Notes under the pieces: model-generated
Databases searched by the model: none
Seen by the model: the letters and a program-made list of their open reading frames with translations, nothing else
What the model was told of the DNA's origin: nothing
Translations under genes and position numbers: made by a program
In this document: positions 11,112 to 23,109 of the stretch, piece by piece
How positions within the stretch are numbered: position 1 is the stretch's first letter
Layout: each line of letters starts with the position of its first letter
Assembly: GCA_020466095.1 (NCBI GenBank)
Contig: CM035808.1
Coordinates: 74,393,188 to 74,457,187 of the forward strand
Length of the DNA stretch: 64,000 nt
Direction of reading: 5' to 3'
From: Chlorops oryzae
Taxonomy: Eukaryota > Arthropoda > Insecta > Diptera > Chloropidae

Positions 11112-13210
11112 TGGAGGAAAGTAAGACCTACATAGAATCATTAATTAGAGAAAAGTTTTTCAGAGGACGTAGGAAAGATAAAGGATCTGTTGTGGGACTT
11201 AATAGTGCAGAAGGACAATAATAAGGAATTTTTAGAACTGACTAAAAGTAGGCTTAAAGACAGCCAGATACGTGGACAGTCAGTATTTAAGGAGTTCGAG
11301 GTTCTTATTGAGGTATTGGCAGAATTGAGTGAATACCAGGACCGTATACATTCCGAAGCGGAATTAGAAAAATTGAAAAAAACTTAACGACAGCTTGAAA
11401 GCACATGAGAATAGATTGAGGGACGTATTGCGAAAATCAGATGACTAATAAGTCGAATTAGAAGAGGAAAACGAACAATTAAGACAAGCACTGAGGAAGA
11501 GGTTTTTAGAAGAACAGTTACAACTTCTAGTGGACAGCCAAAACGCAGTGAAAAGTTACAAGGAGGAAGTAGGCATTTTAAGGGAACAGCTACGTGCGAG
11601 CAGAAAGGAAATAGATAGGATTACAAATTTTAAAGCAGCGATAACTAGTCTCAGAGAAGTGCAAGACACACCTAGTGAAAATAGCGAAAGCATTAGAGAA
11701 AACAAGAGGAGTCTCGCACCCGGGAGTTCAGTGACTGTGAGGCCAAGGAACACGTTAGAGAATATAGAGGAAGAGGGTATGTCAAATCATTCATCACCCC
11801 TAGTAGGAAAAGGAAGCGGGAGACACCCGTTGGTCCCACCACCACCAACTCCACCATTAAACTCGTCAGGAGCAAATAGGAGCGTAGGGGTCCTGCAATC
11901 AATGCGAGAACAGTTGGAAGGAATATTTTCCGGGAGAAGGGAAGAAGAGGAAGCTCAAGAGGTGAGAGTCGAACGTACAAACGACAACAGACAAATATCG
12001 AGAACGAACGATCTTTTATCGCCAATCGGTCCGCCAGGAATAAGAGAAGGCATGACAGGTGCGGCTTTAATGAAATCGGTGGAAACGTTTGTGCCACTAT
12101 TTTCAGGAGCCCCGAGCCCAGAATCGCGCGCAGATGTATCCAAATTTATAAGCGGATGCAAATTCTTAAAAAGCGAATTGCGAGAAAGGGACACAGAGAG
12201 AGCAGTCCAGTATATAACCAAACAAAGGTTTCTGGGGGCGCATACCAGAGATTAGGGTCAAAGCGCTTCGCAGGAATAGATGAACTTTGCGAATTAGTTA
12301 AGGTTATCTATTTAAGGAGAAGGGACATTGAAGAAATTCAAGAGGAATTAGTGACAGTGAAACAGGGAATAAGGGAGTCAGTGGTTCTGTTTGGAATGAG
12401 AATAGAAAGCCTGCTGGACGATGCAGAGCTAGTGGTTCGAGACGAACTGGGAGATCTAGGAATGATGAGATTTTTAAGGAAGCTTGCAGTGAAATCATTC
12501 GTTAAAGGCCTCAGAGATCAGTCTTTGCGCCATATATTCATCGGTCAGGAGGAATCATCCATTAGTGAACTAGTGAAGCTGGTGCAGAATTCCATGGTTT
12601 TGTTAGGAGAACAGAAAAGTCCTAACATTAATTTTACGACGCAAGAGGTTGCCGAGCAAGTTGAATGGTGCCCTCTTTGTAAGGCAACGGGACACGGAGC
12701 GTGCCGATGTCCCAAGATGACTATAGTTGACACGACAAGAGCTCAGGAGCCGGCTCAGAAGCCATGTAAGTTTTGAAAAAAAACAGGGACACTTCTATGA
12801 CAGCTGTGAGGAACGAATGAATACACTGTATTGCAAACAGTGTAAAGTCTATGGGCATGAAGAGGCGAATGATTGTCATAATACTAGGCTAAACGGGACG
12901 CCCGTTTCGCGAGCTGGAGAGCAGGCGATGAACAAGCTACAGTGCTCGTTCTGCAACCGCGAGGGCCACACGGTGGACAAATGTTTCAATCGGTTGAGAA
13001 GTTTGTTTTGCGAACGTTGTCAAACAGTAGGATATGAACAGAACCGGTTCTGTCGCAGGCCAGTAAAAGAACAACAGGTACAAAGGGGGTCCGAGCGACC
13101 GAGTGATAGGCGTAATACGTGCATAAGGTGCAATCAGCCCGGTCATTTGGCGAGGCTGTGTCCCTTAGCCACACACGCGGGAAACGCGAAAGGGCCAAGC
13201 TTAGCCCAAT
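11112..13210 (+). pseudogene. Ty3/gypsy gag with coiled coil and six zinc-knuckle positions
   Basis: The structural protein of an LTR retrotransposon, broken into several frames. The start is ATG at 11112. The N-terminal third is highly charged (EEENEQLRQAL, REQLRASRKE) and likely a coiled coil. A proline-rich linker follows, then a capsid-like domain (about 12050-12640) related to the gag at 44090-43362. The tail has knuckles starting CPLCKATGHGACRC, then CKF-stop-KKQGHFYDSC, CKQCKVYGHEEANDC, CSFCNREGHTVDKC, CERCQTVGYEQNRFC and CIRCNQPGHLARLC. The second knuckle has a stop in place of a cysteine and the fifth has Y instead of H. Frameshifts lie near 11387-11530 and 12156-12255. Confidence 0.8.
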
Positions 13211-13928
13211 AGGCTGGGGTCCCCAAAATTTTACAAAACAAAAAATTACAGCATTTCGAAATACGAAGGAAAAGGGGAAAAAAGTGGTTAGATTCAGAGA
13301 GGGAATAGAGGTTTTTATAGTTAGCCGGTACATAAAAGAGATGGCAATCGAGATGGAGGTACGGAAAAGAGGTAGAAAATTTTTCGGAGTGTCAGCTGTT
13401 TATGCAGAAAAAATCAGAAGAAAAGACAAAAGTATAGAAAAAGAAACGGGGCATGTCGCTTCAGTGAAAACGGCGAACTTAACAGATAATGTTTACGTTA
13501 GAATGCCATGCGAGCAAGCGAAAAGGGGAGAATTGTGTTTGTTAGTGGACACCGGGGCGGATACGAGTTTAGTGAAAGGATATGTATTAAGTTCTTATGT
13601 AAGAGTAGACGAGGGTAAGAGAAAACGACTCAGCGGTGCATTTGGAGGAGAAATTTAAACGAAAGGGGTTGTCAGTATTAAATATAACCACTGTGCCCTG
13701 GAAATGAAGCTACACGTAGTCAACTTCACCACCGGAATTCCAGCAGATGGACTGTTAGGAAGAGATATTCTGTGGCAAGGATCTGTTATAGACAGCAGGC
13801 GTAGTGAGCTGGTACTCGATTCACCCACAGGAGACAGAATAGGATTCGCTCTTACAAATAGCTATCGCACAAACCTGATAGTAACAGTGAAGCAGATAAT
13901 AATGCCAGCACGTAAAAAAGGGCAGTGA
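13211..13928 (+). pseudogene. Gypsy retropepsin
   Basis: The aspartic protease that would process the Gag-Pol polyprotein. The active-site motif LLVDTGADTS lies at about 13540-13570 and the C-terminal ADGLLGRDILW block at about 13746-13776. A stop at 13658 separates the active site from the C-terminal part. It follows gag and precedes RT, the standard gypsy order. Confidence 0.8.
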
Positions 13929-15600
13929 GGGTGCATGTCGCTGCGGCGAACGGAGACATAATTGTTAATAAACAAGAGATCGAAAGTAACGTCTTCATTG
14001 GAGAAAGCCTGACGAGAGTAAACAATGGTATAGCTTATGTACCTATTCTTAATGCCCAGGATTGCGAAGTAGCCATTAAACCGACTAGAGTCCTTTGCAC
14101 CAGCTCGGACGGCTATAAAGAAATTTTACCCCAAAAACTAAATAATCAGTCAGAAAATAGGACCACAGAAATAATGGAAGTACTCAAATTAGACCCCAAT
14201 TTGTCACAAGAAGAAAGAAGTTCCGTCGAAAAAATCGTGAGGACATTCAGTGACCTTTTTCAGTTGGACGGAGAACAGCTTACGTATACGGACGTATTGA
14301 CACATGAAATTCCTACTCAGCTCGGGGTGGAACCTTTTAACAAACGGCAATACCGACTCCCAGAGGCTCATAGAGAGGAGATTAACAAACAGGTTCAAGA
14401 AATGCTAAAGCAAGACATTATCATTCCAAGCAAGTCGCCCTGGAATTTGCTAATAATTTTGGTACCTAAAATATCAGGCGACAGCACTGTTAAAAAGTGG
14501 AGACTTGTAATAGATTTTAGACATCTTAATGAAGTTACATTGAAAACCGTGTTTCCCATCCCCAGAATTGACGAAATCTTAGACCAGCTTGGAGGGAGTA
14601 GCTATTTTTCTACCCTAAACTTAGCTAGTGGGTACCATCAGGTACTGGTGGATGTGAGAGACAGAGACAAAACAGCGTTCAGCACGGGCACAGGCCATTA
14701 TGAATTTAAGCGTATGCCTTTCGGCCTAACGGGCGCGCCCGCAACATTCCAGCGCATTATGAATAGTGTACTAACAGGTTTGCAGGGAATAGACTGTTTC
14801 GTATATTTAGACGACGTCGTCGTATATGGCCAAAACTTACAGCAACACGAAGAAAGGATGTCCAGAGTGTTGGAAGCTTTGAGAAAGAGCCGACTGAAAT
14901 TAAAAACCGAAAAATGACAATTTCTGCTAAAAGAAGTGGTGTATCTCGGACATCATTTTTCGGAGAAGGGCGTGTCTCCAGATCCGGGAAGGGTAGAGTG
15001 TGTTAAGAACATGCCCGCTCCACAGAATGTAAAGGAGCTCCAGGGGGTGTTAGGTTTCATTAACTATTACCGAAAGTTCATTCCAAATGCCGCGAAAATC
15101 ATGCTGCCCATGAAAAAATTACTATGGAAGGGCGAGAATTTCAAGTGGACGGTGGAGTGCCAAGACGCACTCGATTGTTTGAAAGGGACTATACTCAATT
15201 TACCAGTACTCCGGTACGTAGATTTTTCGAAACAAATTCGACTGACTACTGATGCTACTGGGGATGCTTTAGGAGCAGTATTTTCTCAAGATGAAGAAGG
15301 AGAAGAATTTTCGTTATATTTCGCCAGCAGGGGGTTAAATGAAGCAGAGCTCCGCTATTCCACTATTGAGAGGAATTTTTGGCCATTGTGTGGGCCACCA
15401 AGGTATTCAGACCATACCTGCAGGGTAGAAGTTTCACAGTAGTCACAGACCACAAGCCACTAAAGGGAATAGCCAACTTCAAGGACCAAACTTCACGTTT
15501 GGCGAGATTCCGGCATAAATTATCAGAATTGGATTTTGAGATCACAAACCTGGCAAGGACAATACTAATGCGGATGCATTGAGTAGGATTCCGCAGGGTC
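13925..15600 (+). pseudogene. Gypsy reverse transcriptase and RNase H
   Basis: Copies element RNA into DNA. Block 1 (13925-14917) has the entry motif SPWNxLIILVPK, WRLVIDFRHLNE, FSTLNLASGYHQ, MPFGLTGAPATFQ and the catalytic YLDDVVVYG (YLDD at 14804-14815). A TGA at 14915-14917 ends it. The thumb and RNase H continue at 14936 (LGHHFSEKGVSPDP; TTDATGDALGAV; YSTIERNF) and then shift frame at about 15375 into the WATKVFRPYLQG frame (HKPLKGIANFKDQTSRL). Damage is light, so this is a fairly young copy. Confidence 0.88.
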
Positions 15601-16831
15601 AAGACGACGCAAATACAAACATAGCAACCAGGGCTCAGACCAAAGCTAAAAATTCAAATGAGGGTGAACCCGTGGGCAAGAGCACCTCCGAAACATCTCC
15701 AAGTCGACCTGAAAAGGTCCAAGTCCTGAAAGACCAGGACCAGATCAGGGAAATCCTTTACCAGTTCCACGACTCGCCTCAAGGAGGGCACACGGGTGTC
15801 ACTAGCACAACTCGTCGAATAAAGCGACAATTCAGTTGGCCATAAATGCGGGGCGAGATCCGCGAATACATTGCAGCGTGCGCACAGTGTCAGAAAAATA
15901 AGGCAGCAAGAATAAATAGGGCTCCCATGCAAATTACTGACACAGCTTCACGTCCGTTTGAGAAGGTATACTTGGACATAGTTGGTCCATTACCAGTAAC
16001 TTGTAATGGAAATAGGTATATATTAACGTTTCAAGACGATGTGTCAAAATACATAACTTGCATACCGCTGGCGGACACGGAAGCGTCTACCATAGCGCAG
16101 GTTTTCTTTTCGGAAATTATAGCCCGATATGGGATTCCGTTAAAATTGGTCACAGATAACGGCACAAATTTCGTGTTAAATCTATTCAAAAGCGTGTGAA
16201 AGATGCTTTGTATTAAAAAGCTTCACAAAAGGCCGTATCACCCGCAGGCAAACGGTGCGCTAGAAAGAAGCCACCGTCCTCTCGCAGAGTACCTGCGAAA
16301 CTTCGCTAAAGAAGACGGTACAAATTGGGACCAATGGTTGGGTCACGCGATGTACGTGCACAACCACACCCCACATGCCGCCACAAAACAAACGCCAACA
16401 AAAATTTTGTTCGGTTTTGAGGTGGACATGCCTACAAATTTAATAAGAAAAGTCGATCTGATTTATAACACAGAGGACTTTCCGTCACTCATGAAGTACC
16501 AAATTCAGAGGTCACATGAGTTAGCGAGGGAAGCCCTAGACGAAGCGAAGGTGCGATCAAAGAAGCACTACGACAAGAAAGTATAACGGAACACGTACAA
16601 GACAGGGGAACACATTCTAATTAAGAATTGCGGAAAAACAAGCTATCCCCATTATGGGATGGTCCTTTTGTAATCACCGGAATAAACGGCCCGGTTAGCG
16701 TAACAGTACGAATCCGGGGTCGCGACAAATCCTACCACGTAAATTCGGTGAAAAGGTTTGTCATTAGAACGCGAAGCTTCAAAGGGAGCGCAGACGCATC
16801 TGTCTTTAAAAAGCAAGGACCAATTGTGTAA
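15579..16831 (+). pseudogene. Gypsy integrase
   Basis: Would insert the cDNA into the genome. The HHCC zinc domain (QFHDSPQGGHTG.. CAQCQKNK) is followed by catalytic D (VYLDIVGPLP), D (LVTDNGTNF) and E (HPQANGALERSHRPL). The C-terminal region reads LSPLWDGPFVITG near 16640. A stop at 15843-15845, a break at about 16198 and a frame change near 16590-16628 inactivate it. The last frame ends at 16831. Confidence 0.85.
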
Positions 16832-17132
16832 AAACAAAAAATCTTAATAATGTCTCATTCTGTTTAACAAATACACCAGACTGCACGGTTAGGCCAATAC
16901 ATGGGTTAGCACAACCCATTCTTTATATAAATAAAAAGTAGCTATAAAAGGCAATTGTAGCAAATTATATAAAAGAATCGAGTCGATAGAAAGTGGCAAG
17001 AAAAGCCATTCTTCTTTAAAACGAGTTAAAGATTAAAAATTTATTTATTTGCCGCGTGAGTATACTGACTCACTTCCTTAGTCGCAATATAAGGAGCCAA
17101 AAAAAAAGTGGGCAAAACAAACAAATTTTTTT

Positions 17133-17470
17133 ATGATTATTATTAACATTTATTTTCTGTTCATTTTATTGCCAACTTCAGCAATTGCATTAAGCATGAC
17201 CTAAGACAACATCGGAGCGAACGAAAGCACGGAACAATTCAAGTTCATGGTCAATCAATGTTCTGATGATCAGACAAAAAAAAAAAACCGATTGTTTTGT
17301 TATGCATTTTTGTTTTATTTTGTTTTCTTTTCTTTTATTTTCTTTTCAGAAGGGCTAATTCAGCAAAGAGAGGCCGGTTCAGATTTTAAAGTAATTAATA
17401 AAAAAATATATGCAAAACCAGCGACATTGAATATCCATTTATTGTTGATGGTGAATTAATTGTCAAGAAG
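17133..17470 (+). pseudogene. Possible env-position ORF remnant
   Basis: Lies where insect gypsy-type elements with an envelope carry env. ATG at 17133 opens a hydrophobic stretch (IYFLFILLPTSAIA) that looks like a signal peptide. A TAA at 17202 interrupts it and the same frame continues to 17459. A strong pyrimidine tract ending in cag lies near 17350, like the splice acceptor used for env mRNAs. I cannot align it to a named envelope family, so the call rests on position and the signal-like segment only. Described as found, broken. Confidence 0.3.
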
Positions 17471-18838
17471 TGTCTTATTTAACCAACATATTAACAAACA
17501 TTTTCATTCAGAAAATGTCCAAGTTAATACAACTGTATCAAAAGCGTATAAGCTTCTGATCAGAAAGAGAAGAGCGAACGGCATATAGTCTTAAATTAGC
17601 GGCGATCGTTTCCTTCCTCTTACTATACAATAAGAGAAAGGAATGCAAAGATCTCAGCAACAAATGCCGGCATTCGCCTTCGACACAAATAGCCACATAA
17701 ATCAGAAAGATACACAAGATACACAAATATTACACGGCACAACACTTTCTTTGATTTTTTTTTTTGTAACCCGAGTGTTCAGAGTTGACACGAGTATATT
17801 TATTCTTCATTTAAAATGCTCTTAAATTATGTTGTTTTTGAACCATAAAATGGCAACGTAACGTATATATATTCAATTTAACGTAACATAAAAACTTGTT
17901 CAATTTTTAATTTTTAAGTTCAATTTATTATATTTAAGTTCAAAGGACAGCCGTTTAGGCTAGCGTTAAGAAAATTATGTATTGAAATAGTCAGAAACTT
18001 GGACGTCTTACGAGACAGAAAGGGAGAATATGGATAATTTAAGGACCAATTATATACATATATAAATAGGAAAAAGAAAAAACTTGAAAAATTTTGAATA
18101 AAAAAATTAATATAAAAAAAAAAAAACAGTTGAAAAAAAAATTTTATAACAAAGAATGAGAAAAAAAAAATTAAAACCAGAAAAAAAATTTTTTTTAAAT
18201 AAAAATAATAAAAAACAAAAAATAATTTTAAAAAAATATGAGAAACTATTAAAATCTATATATAGAAAATCTTAATTTTTAGTTAAAGTTATGACGGCAG
18301 CGAACGATCCAGCTAGAGTGTTGACAGCAGCTTTTTCACCCAGGGACCGGGAGTATCCAGTGGGTCACCCTCAAGCAAAATGGGTTGGTCTTTCCTGCGT
18401 CGAAACCGCGTTTGGTGTACGTTCTGACGAAGATAACGTCATCGACACCATAACAACAAAAAAATCCGAAATCTGTGACATTAGCGGCGAAGGCAGTCTA
18501 CGAACTCCCACCGTACATAATTGTCGGGTGCAGGAAGCTTTCAACAGTCCTGGACCGGAATATTTCAGTCAATGATAGCACCAGCCAAAACGAACCAAAA
18601 AGCCAAGGTCACCGAAAACTTATATCACCAAATTATAAACAGGTGGTGGCAAGAAAGTTAACGCGAATAAGTATACGCAATGTGATGTGGTGCAGACAAT
18701 CCTAGCGAATGGTTCAGCAAATTTTCAACTTCGCTACCAGACAAAGACAGAACGATCTCACCTCCCAGCCCTACTCCAACCTCTACTCCACCGATCCGCA
18801 TGAATGCGGATCCATTTTTAAAAAAAGGGGGGAAGGAA
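17471..18838 (+). other. Region between gypsy pol/env and an LTR, function unknown
   Basis: Open frames here (18291-18575 and 18475-18705, overlapping in different frames) match nothing I recognise. 18110-18260 is very A-rich. At 18820-18838 a polypurine run (aaaaaaaggggggaagga) looks like the plus-strand primer of an LTR element. Confidence 0.4.
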
Positions 18839-18839
18839 T

Positions 18840-19280
18840 GTTGTGATCATGTCACACATATCGTGAGGCCACTGTGCTGATCGAAATCAAGAAAGCAAAA
18901 ACAAGCACCAACGGCCTGAAAAGTCTAAATTGGGGCAGTTGAGTGCAAGACAAATAATGCGTTCCAGCAAAATAATGAAGAACTAGAATACAAGCCCAAA
19001 GCGAGTGGAAGCAAGTTGCAAAAGACAAAGACGTCAGCTGAAACTGAAGAGAGAAGACGGCAGCGGGGGAATGCGACTGCAGCAGAGTTCGCGTCAGCGA
19101 ACCTAGTTTAAGTAATTTTAAGCATATTTTTAAGTTGAAATGTATTTTTGATTTTTAGAAATAGTTAGTTGTAATAAAAACTGAGTTGTAATAACACCGC
19201 AAATGAATCTACGCGAAAAACGGCATAAATAAAATACAGTATAATTTCAATTAAAGAAATAAAAGCGTTTCATTCGCAGG
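18840..19280 (+). mobile_element. LTR (probable 3' LTR)
   Basis: Starts with TGTTGTGATCATG directly after the polypurine run. It contains AATAAA-like signals near 19170 and 19230 and ends in the region ..cattcgca (about 19280). No second copy is present in the window, so its right edge and its link with the gypsy element at 11112 are inferences from position. Confidence 0.5.
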
Positions 19281-20890
19281 ATTTTGACACTTTTAAGGAA
19301 CAATTACAACATTTCGTACGTTTCGTACGTTTTAACTACAACAGTGTTAATACCAAAAAGGAATAAGCCATGGAAACAACCATCGTCTTATGGTCCATTG
19401 TGTATGATTGACACAGCGCGGAAGGTGTTTGAGAAAATTATAACTATGAGGCTCGAGCCATTCATGGAGGGCGCAACTTGAATATCTGAATGGCAGTTTG
19501 GCTTAAGGAAACGACGTAGTACCTTGCACGCGTTGGAGAAGGTGGTTCATATTGGGCGGGAGGCACTCGAAGGCACCCGATGGAGAGGCGGCACAAAAAA
19601 ATACTGTGCGGTAATAACACTAGATTTAAAAAATGCATTTAACTCTGCTAGCTGGTAAGTCATCAAGCAATCGCTGGAGCGGATGAGGGTCCCCCATGCT
19701 ACCTACGAAACGTTGTGAAACACTACTTTAAGGATAGAGCTCTGGTCTGCAGACCGGATGAAGGATTAAAAAGGCATCAAATCACTGCTGGCGTACCACA
19801 GGGCTCGGTTTTGGGCCCCACGTTGTGGAGTGTCATGTACAACGGTGTGTTTAACATTCGAAAACCGGCGGATGTTAGAATAGTGGGATACGCGGATGAC
19901 ATTGCTATTGTTGCAGTGGCTAATCACCTGACAGAACTAAAAGTTAAGCGCGAGGTAACCATTAAAAATGTCCAACGATGGCTACAAGAAGCAGGACTAC
20001 AGCTAGAACAAAAGACGGAGCTGGTGCTATGAAACAGCTGAAAAACAGAAGAAAGAACTACCCTAAGAGTAGGAGGGCATAATATTGAATCAGGTGCGCA
20101 CATCAAGTACCTGGGAATTCTAATTGATCAACGCCTTAGCTTCAAGGGGCATTTAAAGATGGCAGGGCGCAATGCCTTATAAACAACCAACGCTATCGCA
20201 AGAATCCTGCCAAATACGGGAGGGCCGAAAAATATGGCGAAGAGATTGCTAGCCAACGTGTCTACATCACTAATGATGTATGGTGTTTCGATTTGGCACG
20301 CGGCTGCAGGACATGGATCATACCTGTGCGCTATAAGAGCAGCGTACAGACTTTCCTCAATGGGAGCGTACTGCGCATATTGCACGGTACCGGAGTTGTC
20401 GGCCGATGTTATAGCGGGAAGGCTACCAGTTGACCTGAAGGCAAAAAAATTGGCAGCAGTAATAGGCTGAAGCAACTCAGTAATTTCGACAAGAGAAGTT
20501 TAGCTTAGGTCGAAAGAAGTTTAATTGTGCAGTTGCAGTTCAGATGGGATACAGGATTGAAAGGTCGTTGGACACACCTTCTGATCCCAGACATCAATAG
20601 CTGGCTTTAGAGGAAATATGGCGAACCAAACTACTACGTCTCAAATTTACTCACAGGACATGGATCTTTTAGGGAGTATCCTTAAATGTACAGACTAGTG
20701 GAGCATCAGTTCTGTTTGTACTGTGAAAACGCTGTCGAAAGCGTGGAGCATGTTTTCGTGGAGTGCGGGCGGTTTCTGGAAGCGCGACAAAAACTATCTA
20801 AAATTAGCTTCGTCATCACTGCAATAATGATAGAGTTACGGCGGGATGAACGAAGAGACAACCAGTTAAATGGTAGCGAATGAAAAGCCA
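19280..20890 (+). pseudogene. R1-like LINE ORF2 fragment (RT and C-terminal zinc motif)
   Basis: Non-LTR reverse transcriptase. Readable blocks are LIPKRNKPWKQPSSYGPLCM and ..EKIITMRLE (about 19345-19450), WQFGLRKRRSTLHALE, VITLDLKNAFNSASW, GVPQGSVLGPTLWSVMYN (about 19790) and VGYADDIAIV (YADD 19889-19900). The C-terminal domain shows SLMMYGVSIW, a GRLPVDLKAKKL block and the terminal motif CLYCENAVESVEHVFVEC (about 20709). Order and wording fit the R1 clade. Multiple frameshifts and stops; the 5' end is missing. Confidence 0.82.
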
Positions 20891-20939
20891 ATGCTCTAAT
20901 CCCAGCTCTACGAAGTAATGCCCCAATCTGACGGTACTA

Positions 20940-21439
20940 TCAAAGTAACTGCTTTGATGGTACCTTTTAGAAGTTTCCTTTTTCCTCACAAAAAAGAAGA
21001 AAAAAACACACAGACACTTACACCACGCATGCTGAGCTCCGATTTAAAACTAACGAAATATTTGGCGCGTTTTTAAGCAACACATACTCTTATAGGTATA
21101 TATTCTTATTGGAAAGTTCGTCAAATACAGTGAATTTTTTTTACCTTTTATCTATTACCTTTTAATGATTATTCTGGAATTGTCCCATGATTTACACACA
21201 TTTTAACAGACACTTTGAAATCCTGAAATAAAAGAAATAAAATAATTGACGCGAATGTAGTTAAGACATAATAATATACACAGAATTCTTGTAAAATATT
21301 TGTTCTTTGACGTTTTCTTTTGTACGGAAAAAAAATTATCAAAATGGCAGAAATTAATATGTTTATATTTTTTTCGGATGACCTTGTTTTTTTTTTTGCA
21401 ATACTTTTGAAAAAGTTTAAATTAAAGATAACACGGAAT
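20940..21439. other. Spacer
   Basis: Contains the likely 3' tail of the LINE and A+T-rich DNA. No further gene seen. Confidence 0.4.
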
Positions 21440-22856
21440 TAACAATTGACGTTAGAATCGAGAATTTAACACGAAGATGGGAAAAGCTAGAAGGCGCGTT
21501 TGAAACACTTATGTTTCTAGATTACAACGATAATAGAGAAAATAAGGAACACAAAACTTTAGCTCGCGAAAAATTCGATAGTTGTACTCAGGCTTACCAA
21601 AATTTTAGAGCAAAAATGATGGAAATTCTTCAAACACTTAAACAAAACTCCATTTCACCTCACAACCCATAAGAACTCAGAGTTGAACAAATATCACCTT
21701 TTAACTTTTTATCTGTACTCCCTTGCGACACACAAGTATTTAAAGGAACGTTAGCAGACTGGCCCGCCTTAAGAGACATTTGTACGGCAGTATATATGAA
21801 AAATCCAAGACTAACACCGGTTCAAAAACTATATCATTTGCGACAAAACACTAAAGAGAAAGCATCCGATATAATAAAGCAATACCCTTTGTGTGATGAA
21901 AATTTTTAAATGGCTGGGGAAGCTTTGCGCATAAAGTTTGAAAGCAAACAATTGCTTATTGACAACCAACAAAAAACGCTTTTAAATTTAAGTCCAATTC
22001 AAAGTGAACACGCGGATTTAATTCAGAAAAATCAAGTCGCGATAAGCAATTGTCTGGCAATCCTCAATGCTCAAAGCATTTCAAGAGAAAACTGGGACCC
22101 AATTATTATTCTTGTATGCTCTTATTAACTGCCATCTCAAACTCTTGCGGCTTGGGAACAGTCGGGTTGTCTATCCACCAATCAGCCTTCATGGAAAGAC
22201 TAATAAAAATTCTTGATTGCTAGATACCAAGTTTTGGAAAGAGAACCAACTTTTAAATGTCCGCAAACTTCCAATCAACCGTCCACTAAGTCTGATAGGC
22301 ACAACAACTCCAAAAACACTCGTAAATCAAATACTGAAAGCAACACTTCCATTAAATTCTACGCGCTTTACGCTGATGGATCAAAACTCAAGACTCCGAA
22401 ATGCAAAACATGTCAGAAGGACCATTCCATAAGACACTGTCCCAAATTTATTAATTTGTCAATTGCTGACAGACTCAAATACGTTGAAGCAAATAAAATA
22501 TTTTCTAATTTTTTAGCAGTTTGGAACACGAGAGCAAGCTGTTAGAGAATTTTTACTTGCCTCTACCGAAAAAGACTAATAACACTATGCTTCATTTTGA
22601 CCGACCCAAAAACACCGACCAAGCAACATCCAGTTCAAACACTCAACATCCAACCTCCGCTTTCTATAATGATATTCAGAATTCAGACCAAATTGCAATT
22701 ACCCCTCCCTTAACTAATACTAAGGAGAATGTTAACACTCTTTTTGTAGTAATCTACTATCATTCTTTTAAAATCTACTACTCCTTTTCAATATTCATGG
22801 CAACTCTTATTATTCGTTTTTGGCTCCTAATGTTTTTATCCTTTGTGGCACTCTGA
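21440..22856 (+). pseudogene. BEL/Pao gag fragment
   Basis: Recognised by the order of BEL/Pao gag blocks: a FKGTLADWPALRD segment (about 21736), NPRLTPVQKLYHLRQ (about 21802), FESKQLLIDNQQKTLLNL (about 21937) and the ENWDPIIIL block (about 22089). A CCHC-type knuckle CKTCQKDHSIRHC follows (about 22400). The frame breaks repeatedly (stops near 21670, 21907 and 22126, and a shift near 22520). The protease and RT that should follow are absent; the sequence runs into the next element at about 22860. Confidence 0.75.
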
Positions 22857-22859
22857 ATA

Positions 22860-23098
22860 ATGTGCTCAACGGATTAAGACGTCACGAGTCTTGTTGTACT
22901 TTCTATTTTATTATAAATAAAGTTACGTAATAAGTAAATGAATTTGGATCGATTGAGATCAGTCTCGGTTTCTATTCGGTGAGCCTAACAGCGTTCTGCC
23001 TATTCCTGCGGTCAGAACAACTGGCGACGAGTTCGAGGAAAGAAAACACGTGAGTCCGCAAGGGCTGCTTAAAATGGCTTTATCAGAGCAAATGATGA
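22860..23098 (+). mobile_element. LTR end, primer-binding site and gag start of a gypsy element
   Basis: Roughly 165 bp starting TGTGCTCAACGG and ending ..GGTCAGAACA resembles a short LTR with AATAAA at about 22916. It is followed by CTGGCGACGAGTTCGAGG, a TGGCGAC-type primer-binding site. ATG at about 23074 begins a gag-like leader (MALSEQMM) which is cut within a few codons by the LINE at 23110. Its right half is presumably the pol at 24488. Confidence 0.45.
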
Positions 23099-23109
23099 TT
23101 TTTTTTTGT

